Assembly (NCBI RefSeq): GCF_018343715.1 | Contig: NZ_JAGYPL010000002.1 | Span: 1,149,670-1,213,669 of the forward strand | DNA length: 64,000 nt | Direction: 5' to 3' | DNA from: Bacillus sp. FJAT-49711 | GTDB taxonomy: Bacteria; Bacillota; Bacilli; Bacillales; Bacillaceae_C | Shown here: positions 53,200 to 62,538 of the stretch, in pieces | How positions within the stretch are numbered: position 1 is the stretch's first letter | How the letters are laid out: each line of letters starts with the position of its first letter | Position numbers and translations under genes: made by a program | The notes under the pieces: model-generated | Databases searched by the model: none | Seen by the model: only the letters and a program-made list of their open reading frames with translations | Told to the model about the DNA's origin: nothing

Positions 53200-54096
53200 A
53201 TGCGTAAATCTAGTTCTGAGAGAGCAGGCTATTTGTTTATACTGCCCTGGCTTTTGGGCCTTATATTGTTTACGATCGGTCCCATGATTTTTTCGTTAAT
53301 CCTGTCTTTTAGTTCATGGGATATCATTTCTGGCATCGATTCGATTAAGTTCGTAGGGCTGGAAAACTTTAAGGAGATTTTTCAAGATAAGTTATTTTAT
53401 CAATCATTAAAAGTTACGTTTATCTTTGCTTTAATATCAGTACCTTTGTACCAAGTGATATCACTATTAATAGCAATGCTGCTTAGTGTACGCAGTAAAG
53501 CAATGAAGTTTTATCGACTTATCTACTTTATGCCATCGGTTATCCCAGTAGTAGCTGTGTCTATGATGTGGATTATTATATTAAATCCTGAATATGGAAT
53601 TCTTAATCAAGCATTGGCTATTGTTGGCATACAGGGGCCTGCATGGCTGCAAGATCCATCATATGCATTAGGTGCACTTATTGTAATGGGAATATGGGGA
53701 ATTGGAAATACGATTATTATTTATTTGTCTGGGCTTCAAGGTGTTCCCGAGGAACTTTATGAGGCTGCGGAAATAGATGGTGCAGGAATTATACGTCGCT
53801 TTTTTCATATAACGATTCCTATGATTTCCCCGACAATTTTCTTCAATTTAGTAATGGGGATTATTGGTGGATTTCAATATTTCACACAAGCATTCGTCAT
53901 GACAAATGGAGGTCCAATGAATTCTACCTTATTTTACAACTTGTATCTTTATAATAAGGCATTTGTTTCATTTGAGATGGGTTATGCATCCGCATTGTCT
54001 TGGATTCTATTTGTGATTATCTTATTGTTTACGTTGCTTGTAATTCGTAGTTCTTCTATGTGGGTTTACTATCAGGGTGACGATCAGAAAGATTAA
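53200..54096 (+). CDS. Sugar ABC transporter permease, MalF-type
   Basis: Start at the ATG at 53200 after AAGGAGGAGG; an in-frame ATG at 53158 lies within the repeat element and is rejected. The product is 298 aa with six membrane segments and EAA loop EAAEIDGAG at 188-196. It pairs with the next gene and the binding protein at 51637. No ATPase is in the operon. Confidence 0.93.
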   Translation: MRKSSSERAGYLFILPWLLGLILFTIGPMIFSLILSFSSWDIISGIDSIKFVGLENFKEIFQDKLFYQSLKVTFIFALISVPLYQVISLLIAMLLSVRSKAMKFYRLIYFMPSVIPVVAVSMMWIIILNPEYGILNQALAIVGIQGPAWLQDPSYALGALIVMGIWGIGNTIIIYLSGLQGVPEELYEAAEIDGAGIIRRFFHITIPMISPTIFFNLVMGIIGGFQYFTQAFVMTNGGPMNSTLFYNLYLYNKAFVSFEMGYASALSWILFVIILLFTLLVIRSSSMWVYYQGDDQKD

Positions 54097-54112
54097 GGAG
54101 GTTTTTCAAAAA

Positions 54113-54955
54113 ATGAAGATAGAAAGGGTTAATGCGAAAAAACTTGCGAGCTTCGCCTCCTTGTTTATTCTTACGATTGGTGCCATCATCATTTTGGTTC
54201 CACTAGTTTGGACATTTTCAACTTCTTTAAAAACGCCCGCAGAGGTCTTTAGCGATAATTTTTTTCCAAAAGTATGGAATTGGAAAAATTATAGTTATGC
54301 AGTTACTTCAATACCATTCTTTCGCTATTTAATGAATACCCTTATCATTTTAATTCCGGTATTAATTGGAACGGTATTTTCATCGGCGTTATGTGCATAC
54401 GGATTTGCACGATTTAATTTCCGAGGCAAGCGAATCCTATTCCTTGTATTGTTGGCGACGATGATGCTGCCTGGTCAAGTTACGATGATCCCTATGTTTA
54501 TTATGTTTAAAGAAATTGGCTGGGTAGATTCATTTCTACCTCTAATCATCCCGTCTTTTTTTGGTGGAGGTGCGTTTAATATTTTCCTAATCCGCCAATT
54601 CATGCGTGGTATTCCAAGGGAACTAGATGAAGCCGCATATATGGATGGTGCGTCTCGTTGGAAAATATTTACAAAGGTTATGCTCCCACTAAGCACTCCT
54701 CCAATGGTTGCCGTCTCTATTTTTACTTTTATGGGCGTGTGGAATGACTTCCAAGGTCCTTTGATTTATCTTAATTCAACAGATAATTATACGTTGGCTC
54801 TTGGATTGTCTATGTTTAAAGGGATGTACAACATTGAATGGAATATGTTGATGGCTGCAACCATTTTGATTATGCTTCCGGCATTAATTGTATTCTTTGT
54901 TGCACAAAAGTATTTTATAGAAGGCATCTCTATTTCTTCAGCTACGAAGGGCTAA
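54113..54955 (+). CDS. Sugar ABC transporter permease, MalG-type
   Basis: Start at the ATG at 54113 after AAGGAGG; the longer frame from 54077 overlaps the previous gene without a ribosome site. The product is 280 aa with six membrane segments and EAA loop DEAAYMDGA at 172-180. The Tyr-Met in this loop replaces the more common Lys-Ile or Arg-Ile. Confidence 0.93.
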   Translation: MKIERVNAKKLASFASLFILTIGAIIILVPLVWTFSTSLKTPAEVFSDNFFPKVWNWKNYSYAVTSIPFFRYLMNTLIILIPVLIGTVFSSALCAYGFARFNFRGKRILFLVLLATMMLPGQVTMIPMFIMFKEIGWVDSFLPLIIPSFFGGGAFNIFLIRQFMRGIPRELDEAAYMDGASRWKIFTKVMLPLSTPPMVAVSIFTFMGVWNDFQGPLIYLNSTDNYTLALGLSMFKGMYNIEWNMLMAATILIMLPALIVFFVAQKYFIEGISISSATKG

Positions 54956-54994
54956 GGTAATTATATAAAATGGCTGTTTTCTTAAAGATTGTTG

Positions 54995-55020
54995 GTAAAA
55001 GCCCAAAAGCTGGCTTTTAC
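54995..55020 (+). terminator. Hairpin after the permease pair
   Basis: GTAAAAGCC and GGCTTTTAC form a perfect 9-bp stem with an 8-base loop. No T-run follows, so partial termination or RNA processing is more likely than full termination. Confidence 0.45.
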
Positions 55021-55178
55021 ACCTAATTAGAAAGTTTGACGATTCTTATGAGGTTTCCAGCTCTTTTCTCAGTTGGATTATTCATTTGAAGAACAGAATC
55101 CATTTATCATCATAAAAACTCATAGTAATTAGCAACAATGTATGAGAAAAGAGCCTACAAAATAAAGGAGAATGAATA

Positions 55179-57371
55179 ATGACTAGCATTAAAAGTAAAC
55201 ATCCTATGAACCTTTATTTAAATGCAGGAGAATATGTAAAGGTTACCGGGGCGCAAGATGGTTATTTTCCGGACTTTGGACACCATGTTCCCAATGAGAT
55301 GGGAGGAATATGGTTACATCCCATTAAACTCTTGGACGGATTTTGGCTAAAAGTTTCAGATTCAACAAGAAATATATCTGTTTGGTCTAGAGCGGATGAA
55401 TTTGAAAACCATTCATGGGGGAGCCAATTTCGATATGATCATGGATTAGGCCATATTCCAATATCGATAACGAGAACCCAGTTTGCTCCGGAATTGGAAA
55501 AGGGATTCATTGTAAAATATGAAGTTTTTAATTACAGTACAACTGAGACAACACTTGATCTTAATCTCTTGGCACGCACCGATTTGCGGCCGGTCTGGTT
55601 TTCAGAAGAGATCGGCATTAAGGAAGGTTTTGAAGATCATGCAGATATACTTTCTCCCCGAAAATTAATAGCCAAAGATTCCGACAATGAATGGTATACA
55701 ATTGTAGGAACCGATATGACTGGTGACAAGATTGAGACCAATCGGAATCTTTACGGTCCCGAATTTACTAGTGGCAATGGAATAGGCGTAAGCTTCCAAG
55801 CATCCATAACACTTGCTCCTAATGAACGGATTACTTTTAACCTGTTCATAGCGGGTTCTTATACGTCACGAGAGGATTGCTTGGAAACATACGAAACGAT
55901 ATCAAAACATGCCAATAAACTGATGGATGAGAAAATTGCTTTCTATCAACAAATTGCTTCCCAGACAGACGTAGAGATTGAAGGGGAAACAAAATTGAAC
56001 GATGTATTTAAATGGGTGAAATGGAATAATCAGTGGCTCGTTCAGAATGTTGATGGTATTGGCCGTGGCTTGACTGCTGGTTCTCCAACTTATCCATGGT
56101 GGTTTGGCTGTGATAATACATATTCCTTACAAGGGGTCCTTGCCACAGGCGATCATGAACTTGTCATGGATACAATAAAACTTTTACGTGATAAATCCCG
56201 TGAAGTGAATGGAAATGGTAGAATCGTTCACGAAATTACAACGATGGGGGCTGTTGCGAACCCTGGAAATACACAGGAAACAGCACATTTCATTGCATTC
56301 ATATGGGAAATGTATAAGTGGTTAGGTGATAAGCAACTCTTAAGCGAATATTACGAAGATTGCATTCAAGGACTGGACTGGCTGCTAGGTGAAATGGATC
56401 CCGATGGGGACTTACTGCCGTCAGGATATGGGATTATCGAGATTGCCGGACTAAATATGGAATTAATAGATTCAGCTGTTTATACTGTAAAAGCTGTAGA
56501 AGCTCTAATGAAGATTAGCCTTGTTCTTGGGGATCATCAAAATCATCAAAAATATAAAGCTTTATATGAACGGATTCTACCTCATGTAGAAGAAATGTAC
56601 TGGTCTGAGAAACACTCATTATATTGTGATGCTGTTGCAGCTAAAAAAGATATTGCTCCTAATATTGATATTATTACCTCAAGAATGGAAAGCGGAGGGG
56701 TTTCTGGATATAGGGATTATCTCCAGAATATGATGGATGAAGAAGCAGATGCCGATAAAGATCGTGGTTGGCTATTTAATAAGAGTTGGGTCATTTTGAC
56801 GCCAATGGAGGCTGGTATATCTAGTCCAGAACGTGGGCGCCTTGCGCTAGAACAAATGCGCAATGAAGATTATATTGGTGAGTATGGGACATATCTGGCA
56901 GGAATATATAAGCAGGGAATCATGACCATATCAACCGGTGTACACGCAGTGGCAGAAGCAACCTATGGAAATGGAGATGCCGCATTAAGTTTACTTGAAA
57001 AGATGCTAAAAACCTTTTCAATGGTCTTGCCGGGATCTATGAATGAGATGTCGCCTGATTATGGTTGTAATGTTCAGGCTTGGACAATCTATGCAATGGC
57101 GGTTCCAGTTATTAAACATTTCTTTGGAGTTCAGCCTGAGGCATATAATAAGTCAGTGCAAATTCAGCCTGTTATCCCTTCTAATTGGGAAGGCAAAGAG
57201 ATGAAGCTTCGTAATTTCAAAGTAGGGGACACATCATTTAATATACAATTAAAAACAGAAGCCGGAAGGTTAAATGTGCTAATGGATAATCCTGATGAAT
57301 GGAATTTAACCGTATCTTGGAATGGTAAGGAAATAAACAGTAGTGAAAAACTCATTCAATTAGAGATGTAG
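55179..57371 (+). CDS. Six-hairpin (alpha/alpha)6-barrel glycosidase of uncertain family
   Basis: 730 aa, no signal peptide. An N-terminal beta-sandwich (about 1-265) precedes a helical barrel (about 270-680) with YPWWFGCDNTYSLQG, TAHFIAFIWEMYKWLGD, LLPSGYGIIEI and MNEMSPDYGCNVQAW. The layout matches the glycogen debranching / GH63-like six-hairpin glycosidases. Candidate acids are the Asp in GCDNTYS and the Glu in MNEMSPD. The substrate is unknown. It is downstream of an importer in a LacI-regulated operon and probably cleaves the imported sugar. Confidence 0.75.
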   Translation: MTSIKSKHPMNLYLNAGEYVKVTGAQDGYFPDFGHHVPNEMGGIWLHPIKLLDGFWLKVSDSTRNISVWSRADEFENHSWGSQFRYDHGLGHIPISITRTQFAPELEKGFIVKYEVFNYSTTETTLDLNLLARTDLRPVWFSEEIGIKEGFEDHADILSPRKLIAKDSDNEWYTIVGTDMTGDKIETNRNLYGPEFTSGNGIGVSFQASITLAPNERITFNLFIAGSYTSREDCLETYETISKHANKLMDEKIAFYQQIASQTDVEIEGETKLNDVFKWVKWNNQWLVQNVDGIGRGLTAGSPTYPWWFGCDNTYSLQGVLATGDHELVMDTIKLLRDKSREVNGNGRIVHEITTMGAVANPGNTQETAHFIAFIWEMYKWLGDKQLLSEYYEDCIQGLDWLLGEMDPDGDLLPSGYGIIEIAGLNMELIDSAVYTVKAVEALMKISLVLGDHQNHQKYKALYERILPHVEEMYWSEKHSLYCDAVAAKKDIAPNIDIITSRMESGGVSGYRDYLQNMMDEEADADKDRGWLFNKSWVILTPMEAGISSPERGRLALEQMRNEDYIGEYGTYLAGIYKQGIMTISTGVHAVAEATYGNGDAALSLLEKMLKTFSMVLPGSMNEMSPDYGCNVQAWTIYAMAVPVIKHFFGVQPEAYNKSVQIQPVIPSNWEGKEMKLRNFKVGDTSFNIQLKTEAGRLNVLMDNPDEWNLTVSWNGKEINSSEKLIQLEM

Positions 57372-57479
57372 AGTGGAGATTAAAGCAAAATTATTATTAA
57401 TAGAATAGTAGAGAATTAAGATTATCGCATAAAAGAGGAATACTGCCCGAAATAAACAAATTGGAAGGCGTGAAAATAA

Positions 57480-58265
57480 ATGAAATTAGGTTTAATAGGA
57501 AATCCCAATGAAGATACTTTTCGAAAGGCAAAAGAAAAAGGGTTGGAATTCGTGGAGTTTTGCATCAATGTTAATAGTGATGTTGATTCATTTCTTAATG
57601 ATATAAGTATGATTGCCAAGTTTAGTGGACATTATGAGATGGGAATTCAATCAATTGGGCGTTGGGGATCGGATCGAATAAGTCTTACGGGTCATATCAT
57701 TGAAGAAGAGCTTCAAATATCCTATCAATTGATTGATGCTGCAAGTCAATTAAATTGTGGGAATTTTATTTGCGGGTGTAATTATATAGATACACTATCA
57801 TATTATGAAAATTGTTCCTTAGCTATAGAATATTTATCGAAGGTAATGAAATATGGTAAAGAAAAAGGTGTCAAGGTCTCAACTTACAATTGCGATTGGA
57901 ATAACTTTATTTGTAATGAAATGGCATGGACCTTGATACACGGTTATTTACCGGATTTAGGCATTAAATTTGATCCATCTCATTCTCGCTATGCGGGTCG
58001 GGATTACTTAAAGGAAATGAGAGATTGGGGGGAACGTTTTTCTCATGTTCATTTAAAAGGATCCGTCATTATTGATGGCGAAAGATTTGATGATCCTCCA
58101 GCAGGACTAGATCAAACTGATTGGAATTCGTTTATGGCTATTTTATGCGCAAAAGGATATGATGGAGGACTTAGTATTGAGCCACATTCTGATAATTGGC
58201 AAGGCGAACTTGGAGAAAAAGGTATCGATTATACAGTAGACTTTATGAAACCATTTTTGATATAA
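57480..58265 (+). CDS. Sugar isomerase/epimerase-like TIM-barrel protein
   Basis: 261 aa of the xylose isomerase-like (AP endonuclease 2) fold. The metal-site pattern includes Glu in LEFVEF, Asp in KFDPSHSRYAG, His in HVHLKG and Glu in LSIEPH. Such proteins isomerise or epimerise free or phosphorylated sugars. It is last in the LacI-controlled operon, 108 bp after the glycosidase, and probably handles the released sugar. The exact reaction is unknown. Confidence 0.85.
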   Translation: MKLGLIGNPNEDTFRKAKEKGLEFVEFCINVNSDVDSFLNDISMIAKFSGHYEMGIQSIGRWGSDRISLTGHIIEEELQISYQLIDAASQLNCGNFICGCNYIDTLSYYENCSLAIEYLSKVMKYGKEKGVKVSTYNCDWNNFICNEMAWTLIHGYLPDLGIKFDPSHSRYAGRDYLKEMRDWGERFSHVHLKGSVIIDGERFDDPPAGLDQTDWNSFMAILCAKGYDGGLSIEPHSDNWQGELGEKGIDYTVDFMKPFLI

Positions 58266-58301
58266 CTTTTCTCTGACTTCCCAAATAAATCTTTGTAATA
58301 T

Positions 58302-58346
58302 GCACTTGTGGAGATACCTTTTGGTCATTTCTCAAGTGCTTTTTTC
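58302..58346 (+). terminator. Terminator of the LacI-controlled operon
   Basis: GCACTTG and CAAGTGC with an inner GAGA / TCTC form a stem followed by a run of T (58340-58345). Confidence 0.85.
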
Positions 58347-58469
58347 TATGGTGAAAAATTGTACCCAATATGGTGCCCTTTCCATTTATCTGAAATTTAA
58401 AAATATAGAGCATATTTTTGCAAAGCTTGTTATTATTAAATTAGTTATGGATAAGAAGGTGGGAAAGAC

Positions 58470-60077
58470 GTGAAAAAAAGAATTCCAGCTTATTTAATAA
58501 TTGCGATTTGTGCGTTCATGATGGCAGGCTGTCTTGGCATTGGTGCTAGTAATAAAAGTAAAGTAAAATTAAATGCCATTATCGTAAAACATCCACTGAC
58601 CGAAGATGTGGTCAATATGGATTGGCTAAAAGAAGCTGAGAAAAATGCCGGAGTGGAAATTGAATGGCAGGAAGTGTCTTCATCTGATTGGGAAAAAGTG
58701 AAACAAGAATTACTATTGAGCGGAGAAATTCCTGATCTTATCATTGGATCTAATGCAATAAAGGATGCTGAATTTGCCCAATATCCAAGTTTGTTTCAAG
58801 ATTTAACGGAGTTAATTGAGAAACACGGTCCGAATGTTCAGCAGATGTTTCAAGATAAACCAGAAACAAAAGTAATTGCGACTCAATTAGATGGAAAGAT
58901 TTACGGTTTGCCTAAATATCAACCGTTTGGAACGGAAACTGCGACAAGACAATTTATTAATAAGCAATGGTTAGATCATTTAGGGTTGGATATACCGACG
59001 ACATGGGATGAGTTGTTTGCTGTTTTAGTCTCTTTTAAAGAAAATGATGCAAATGGAAATGGCGATCTCGATGACGAAATTCCGATGGATTTTGCCCCCC
59101 TTGGAATGGGAGGATTTGAATTCTTTACTCCTACCGTCCTGTTAGGCAGTGTCGGAATTACAATAGCGAATGGCGGCGGCCAAGGATATTTCGTGGAAGA
59201 CGGAGTTGTTAAGAACTTTTTCGTAGATGATCGTGCTAAAGAATTAATTACATTTTTACATAAATGTTGGGAAGCGGGTGTGCTGACAGAAGACATTATT
59301 TCCCGGGACTATGCAACATATCAATCCGTTGCACGCGGTAATGGCGACATAGCTAATGTTGGCTTTACATGGGGCTGGGAGATATCAGAGAGGTTTGGCA
59401 ATACGCTTGCTCCACAATACGTTTCGCTGCCTCCATTACAAGTTTCAGCGAGCTCTGATAAGCAACTATCTTGGAGTTATGATTATTATGGATTAACATA
59501 TGGAGCAAATATGGTTCAAATGTCTGCATCTGCTAAAGATGAAGACGCTGCCATGAAATTCATTAATGAACTATATGATCCGATTGTCAGCATGCAAGTT
59601 TTATTTGGTTCAATTGGATCAAATATTTCCGATAATGGAGATGGAACGTATACGGTACTTCCACCAGAAAATCTCGGAATGGACCCCGCCACATGGAAAT
59701 GGACAACGACATGGGGAGACAATGGGCCATTGTATATACCTGATTCCTTGCAGTTGACACCAAGCGCTGACTTGGAAGCAATCGTTGATCAAACGAAACC
59801 ATTGAAGCCTGCACTTGATTCGATAGATAAGGAAAAAGATATTTACCCTGAGATTTTTATAAAATATAGTCCGGATGATTACTATGTTTTAACACAGCTT
59901 AATACTGCCTTAATGAATATTTCAATGGGTGCTTTCGGCAAGTGGATAACAGAGGGTGGAATGGATGAAGAATGGGATGTTTACGTACAGCAACTAGAAA
60001 GCATTGGGATTGCAAAGACGATTGATATGATGCAGAAGTACTATGATGAGTATGAGGAGAATAAAATAGATTTTTAA
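58470..60077 (+). CDS. Orphan extracellular solute-binding lipoprotein (YtcQ/LipO-like)
   Basis: 535 aa from a GTG start after AAGGTGGG. Lipobox MAGC at about 18-21. The loop DANGNGDLDDE resembles an EF-hand-type calcium site typical of this long binding-protein group. It is a single-gene unit: terminators lie on both sides and no permease is adjacent. It might serve the permease pair at 6577-8430, which has no binding protein of its own, or one outside the window. Confidence 0.87.
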   Translation: MKKRIPAYLIIAICAFMMAGCLGIGASNKSKVKLNAIIVKHPLTEDVVNMDWLKEAEKNAGVEIEWQEVSSSDWEKVKQELLLSGEIPDLIIGSNAIKDAEFAQYPSLFQDLTELIEKHGPNVQQMFQDKPETKVIATQLDGKIYGLPKYQPFGTETATRQFINKQWLDHLGLDIPTTWDELFAVLVSFKENDANGNGDLDDEIPMDFAPLGMGGFEFFTPTVLLGSVGITIANGGGQGYFVEDGVVKNFFVDDRAKELITFLHKCWEAGVLTEDIISRDYATYQSVARGNGDIANVGFTWGWEISERFGNTLAPQYVSLPPLQVSASSDKQLSWSYDYYGLTYGANMVQMSASAKDEDAAMKFINELYDPIVSMQVLFGSIGSNISDNGDGTYTVLPPENLGMDPATWKWTTTWGDNGPLYIPDSLQLTPSADLEAIVDQTKPLKPALDSIDKEKDIYPEIFIKYSPDDYYVLTQLNTALMNISMGAFGKWITEGGMDEEWDVYVQQLESIGIAKTIDMMQKYYDEYEENKIDF

Positions 60078-60082
60078 AAGGG

Positions 60083-60118
60083 AATAAGAGGAAGAGATGG
60101 AGTCTTCCTCTTATTTTT
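60083..60118 (+). terminator. Terminator of the orphan binding-protein gene
   Basis: AATAAGAGGAAGA and TCTTCCTCTTATT form a perfect 13-bp stem followed by TTTCT. Confidence 0.92.
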
Positions 60119-60127
60119 CTGGTTGTA

Positions 60128-60142
60128 TTGTAATCGTTGTCA
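60128..60142. promoter_or_regulatory. Possible cre site before the zinc dehydrogenase gene
   Basis: TTGTAATCGTTGTCA matches the loose cre consensus WTGNAANCGNWNNCW, though not the stricter form, 22 bp before the start. Confidence 0.4.
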
Positions 60143-60164
60143 ATTAGTTAGGAAGGTGAGATGG

Positions 60165-61181
60165 ATGAGAACAATCGTATGCCAAGAGCCATTTGTCTTC
60201 AATATTAAAAATGCTGAAAAACCAAAATGTCATCATGGAGAGGCGCTAGTAAGGATTAAGAGAATTGGCATATGCGGAACAGACATGCACGCCTTTAGAG
60301 GAAATCAACCATATTTTTCTTATCCCCGAATACTAGGACATGAACTATCTGGAATTGTGGAAAAAGTGAACTGTGACCATTCTAATATTAAGGTCGGAGA
60401 TCGAGTATCAGTACTCCCCTATATGGAATGCGGAGAATGTTCGGCTTGTCGGTCAGGTAAAACTAATTGCTGTTCAGCATTATCAGTACTTGGAGTTCAC
60501 GAAGATGGGGGAATGAGAGAATACATCACTGTTCCAGTCGATCATATAATAGAAACGAATAATCTAACTTTAGACGACGCAGCGATGATTGAACCTCTGA
60601 GCATTGGGGCACATGCAGTAAGAAGAGCACATTTGCGTAAAGGGGAAAAGGTCCTTGTTATTGGAGCTGGCCCGATTGGATTAGCAGTGATGTCATTCGC
60701 TGCATTGGAAGGCGCCTCTGTTGTCGCGATGGATATAAATGAAGAACGATTGACATTTTGTGAAAATCAGATTGGTGTACTCGACTCGATTGTACCGAAC
60801 GAACAAAGCAGGGAAACTCTAAGGGAAATATTTAATGGGGAGCTGCCAGAAACCGTCTTTGATGCAACAGGAAATGTTCATTCTATGAATTCATCTTTTC
60901 AATTTCCGGAGCAAGGCGGCAAACTAGTGTTTGTCGGCTTAGTGAAGGAACAAATTACTTTTTCAGATCCTGAGTTTCATAGAAAAGAATTGACGTTATT
61001 TAGCAGTAGAAATGCAACAAAAGATGATTTTAATTACGTAAAGGAATCACTTGAAAAAGGAAGAATAAATATTAGCAAATTTATCACACATCGCAGTACA
61101 TTTGAAAATCTAACATCGACTTTTAATGAATGGCTGAAACGAGATTCCAATGTTATTAAAGTATTGATAGAAATAGAATGA
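60165..61181 (+). CDS. Zinc-dependent medium-chain alcohol dehydrogenase (sugar/polyol type)
   Basis: Start at the ATG at 60165, 6 bp after AAGGTGA. The product is 338 aa. Catalytic zinc ligands are Cys37 and His59-Glu60 (GICGTDMH, GHELSG). Structural zinc Cys are at 89, 92, 95 and 103. The Rossmann motif is VIGAGPIGLAV. It resembles L-galactonate/L-gulonate-type or sorbitol-type dehydrogenases. It stands between an orphan binding protein and araM; a role in sugar-acid or polyol oxidation is inference. Confidence 0.88.
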   Translation: MRTIVCQEPFVFNIKNAEKPKCHHGEALVRIKRIGICGTDMHAFRGNQPYFSYPRILGHELSGIVEKVNCDHSNIKVGDRVSVLPYMECGECSACRSGKTNCCSALSVLGVHEDGGMREYITVPVDHIIETNNLTLDDAAMIEPLSIGAHAVRRAHLRKGEKVLVIGAGPIGLAVMSFAALEGASVVAMDINEERLTFCENQIGVLDSIVPNEQSRETLREIFNGELPETVFDATGNVHSMNSSFQFPEQGGKLVFVGLVKEQITFSDPEFHRKELTLFSSRNATKDDFNYVKESLEKGRINISKFITHRSTFENLTSTFNEWLKRDSNVIKVLIEIE

Positions 61182-61192
61182 ATTCCGGATGG

Positions 61193-61208
61193 TTATGCGT
61201 ACAGGTAG
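61193..61208. promoter_or_regulatory. AraR-type operator before araM
   Basis: TTATGCGTACAGGTAG matches the araB operator at 9519 at 14 of 16 positions. Confidence 0.6.
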
Positions 61209-61274
61209 AGAATATATTTACTTTTATTGTAAAGATCTTCCTTAACTAATTGAATTTACATACCTAAAATGATA

Positions 61275-61292
61275 ACATGTTCGTACAAGTAA
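61275..61292. promoter_or_regulatory. Second AraR-type operator before araM
   Basis: ACATGTTCGTACAAGTAA is nearly identical to the operator at 18903. It lies 82 bp from the first araM site and 27 bp before the start codon, so repression by looping is plausible. Confidence 0.6.
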
Positions 61293-61318
61293 TTTTAAAA
61301 AAGGAGGGATTGCAACAT

Positions 61319-62497
61319 ATGGAATTAGAAGAAATGATAAGCGAAATAGGAGCATTAGGTAAAAAATGCACTTGTGGACATATCCATCATCATATTCCAA
61401 TTGAAACGATGTTTATTGGTGTCGATGCTTTTGAAACATGCTCGTCCTTTCTTTCAGAAAAAAAATTTAAGCGTGTCCTTCTAATAGCAGATCATAACAC
61501 ATACGCTGCTGCGGGAGAAAAACTAGCAAAAACTTTACGAAATTCCAAAATCGAATGTTCCGTATGCTTAATTGAACCAAATAAAATTGGCGACATAGTA
61601 GCAGATGAAGTTTCGATTGTGCAAGCATTTTTGGATATTAATGAACAAACGGATGCTCTTCTTGCAGTCGGATCAGGCACCCTGCATGATATTACAAGAT
61701 TTTGTAGTGCTAAATCAGGAAAGCCGTTTATTTCGATTCCTACAGCAGCCTCTGTTGATGGTTTTACTTCGCTAGGTGCTCCATTAATCGTTCGTGGTGT
61801 AAAAAAGACGTTTCAAACTGTATCGCCGATCGCCCTTTTTGCTGATATCGATGTACTGGTGAATGCTCCAACAGAGATGACAGCAGCTGGATTTGGCGAT
61901 ATGTTGGCGAAATTTACATCTCTTGCGGATTGGAATTTTGGCAGATTCATAGCCGACGAGCCGTATTGTTCACTTGCTGCCTCAATAACGAGGGAAGCGC
62001 TGGAAAATTGTGTGGACAAGATTGATAAAATTGCAGCGAGGGACGAAGAGGGGATTCGTATTTTACTTACTTCTCTTATTCAATCGGGGCTCGCGATGCT
62101 TTTATTTGGGCAGTCCCATCCTGCTTCTGGCGGGGAACACCACCTATCGCACTATTGGGAGATGGAATTTTTACAGAAAAATCGCCCTCAAGTATTGCAT
62201 GGTGCAAAGGTCGGTGTCAGTTCGGTTTTACTCTCGAAGCTTTACCGCGAATGGTTTACATCAGGGGAATTATTACCTAAAGCATTAAACGATCGAAATG
62301 ATCAAATCGCTAAGATTGTGGACGCGATTCCTCATGCTGACCAGTTAGCAGAACTGCTCAAAAAAGTCGGAGGGCCAACAACACCTGAAGAGTTAAGCAT
62401 AAGCGAAGATCTTGTTAAAAGAAGTTTAAAAGAAGCCCATTTGTTGAGAGATCGCTTTACAATGTTGAAGTGTTATAACATCAAGTTCAGTCAATAA
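61319..62497 (+). CDS. araM: Glycerol-1-phosphate dehydrogenase AraM
   Basis: Start at the ATG at 61319 after AAAAGGAGGG; an upstream in-frame ATG overlaps the AraR site. The product is 392 aa, close to B. subtilis AraM (394 aa as I recall). Iron-ADH-like fold with VGSGTLHDITRF for NAD(P), and metal ligands in SHPASGGEHHLSHYWEM and LHGAKVG. AraM reduces dihydroxyacetone phosphate to sn-glycerol 1-phosphate. It is part of the ara operon in B. subtilis; here it is separate but has two AraR-like sites and is followed by a GH127 gene. Confidence 0.93.
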   Translation: MELEEMISEIGALGKKCTCGHIHHHIPIETMFIGVDAFETCSSFLSEKKFKRVLLIADHNTYAAAGEKLAKTLRNSKIECSVCLIEPNKIGDIVADEVSIVQAFLDINEQTDALLAVGSGTLHDITRFCSAKSGKPFISIPTAASVDGFTSLGAPLIVRGVKKTFQTVSPIALFADIDVLVNAPTEMTAAGFGDMLAKFTSLADWNFGRFIADEPYCSLAASITREALENCVDKIDKIAARDEEGIRILLTSLIQSGLAMLLFGQSHPASGGEHHLSHYWEMEFLQKNRPQVLHGAKVGVSSVLLSKLYREWFTSGELLPKALNDRNDQIAKIVDAIPHADQLAELLKKVGGPTTPEELSISEDLVKRSLKEAHLLRDRFTMLKCYNIKFSQ

Positions 62498-62538
62498 GAA
62501 GAATTTTAGAAAAATTAAAATTCATAGGAGCTGAAAAA

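Noticed and set aside
55060-55154. 12-bp inverted repeat GCTCTTTTCTCA and TGAGAAAAGAGC
   Set aside because: The arms are 71 bp apart and the sequence is low in complexity; no reason to assign a function.
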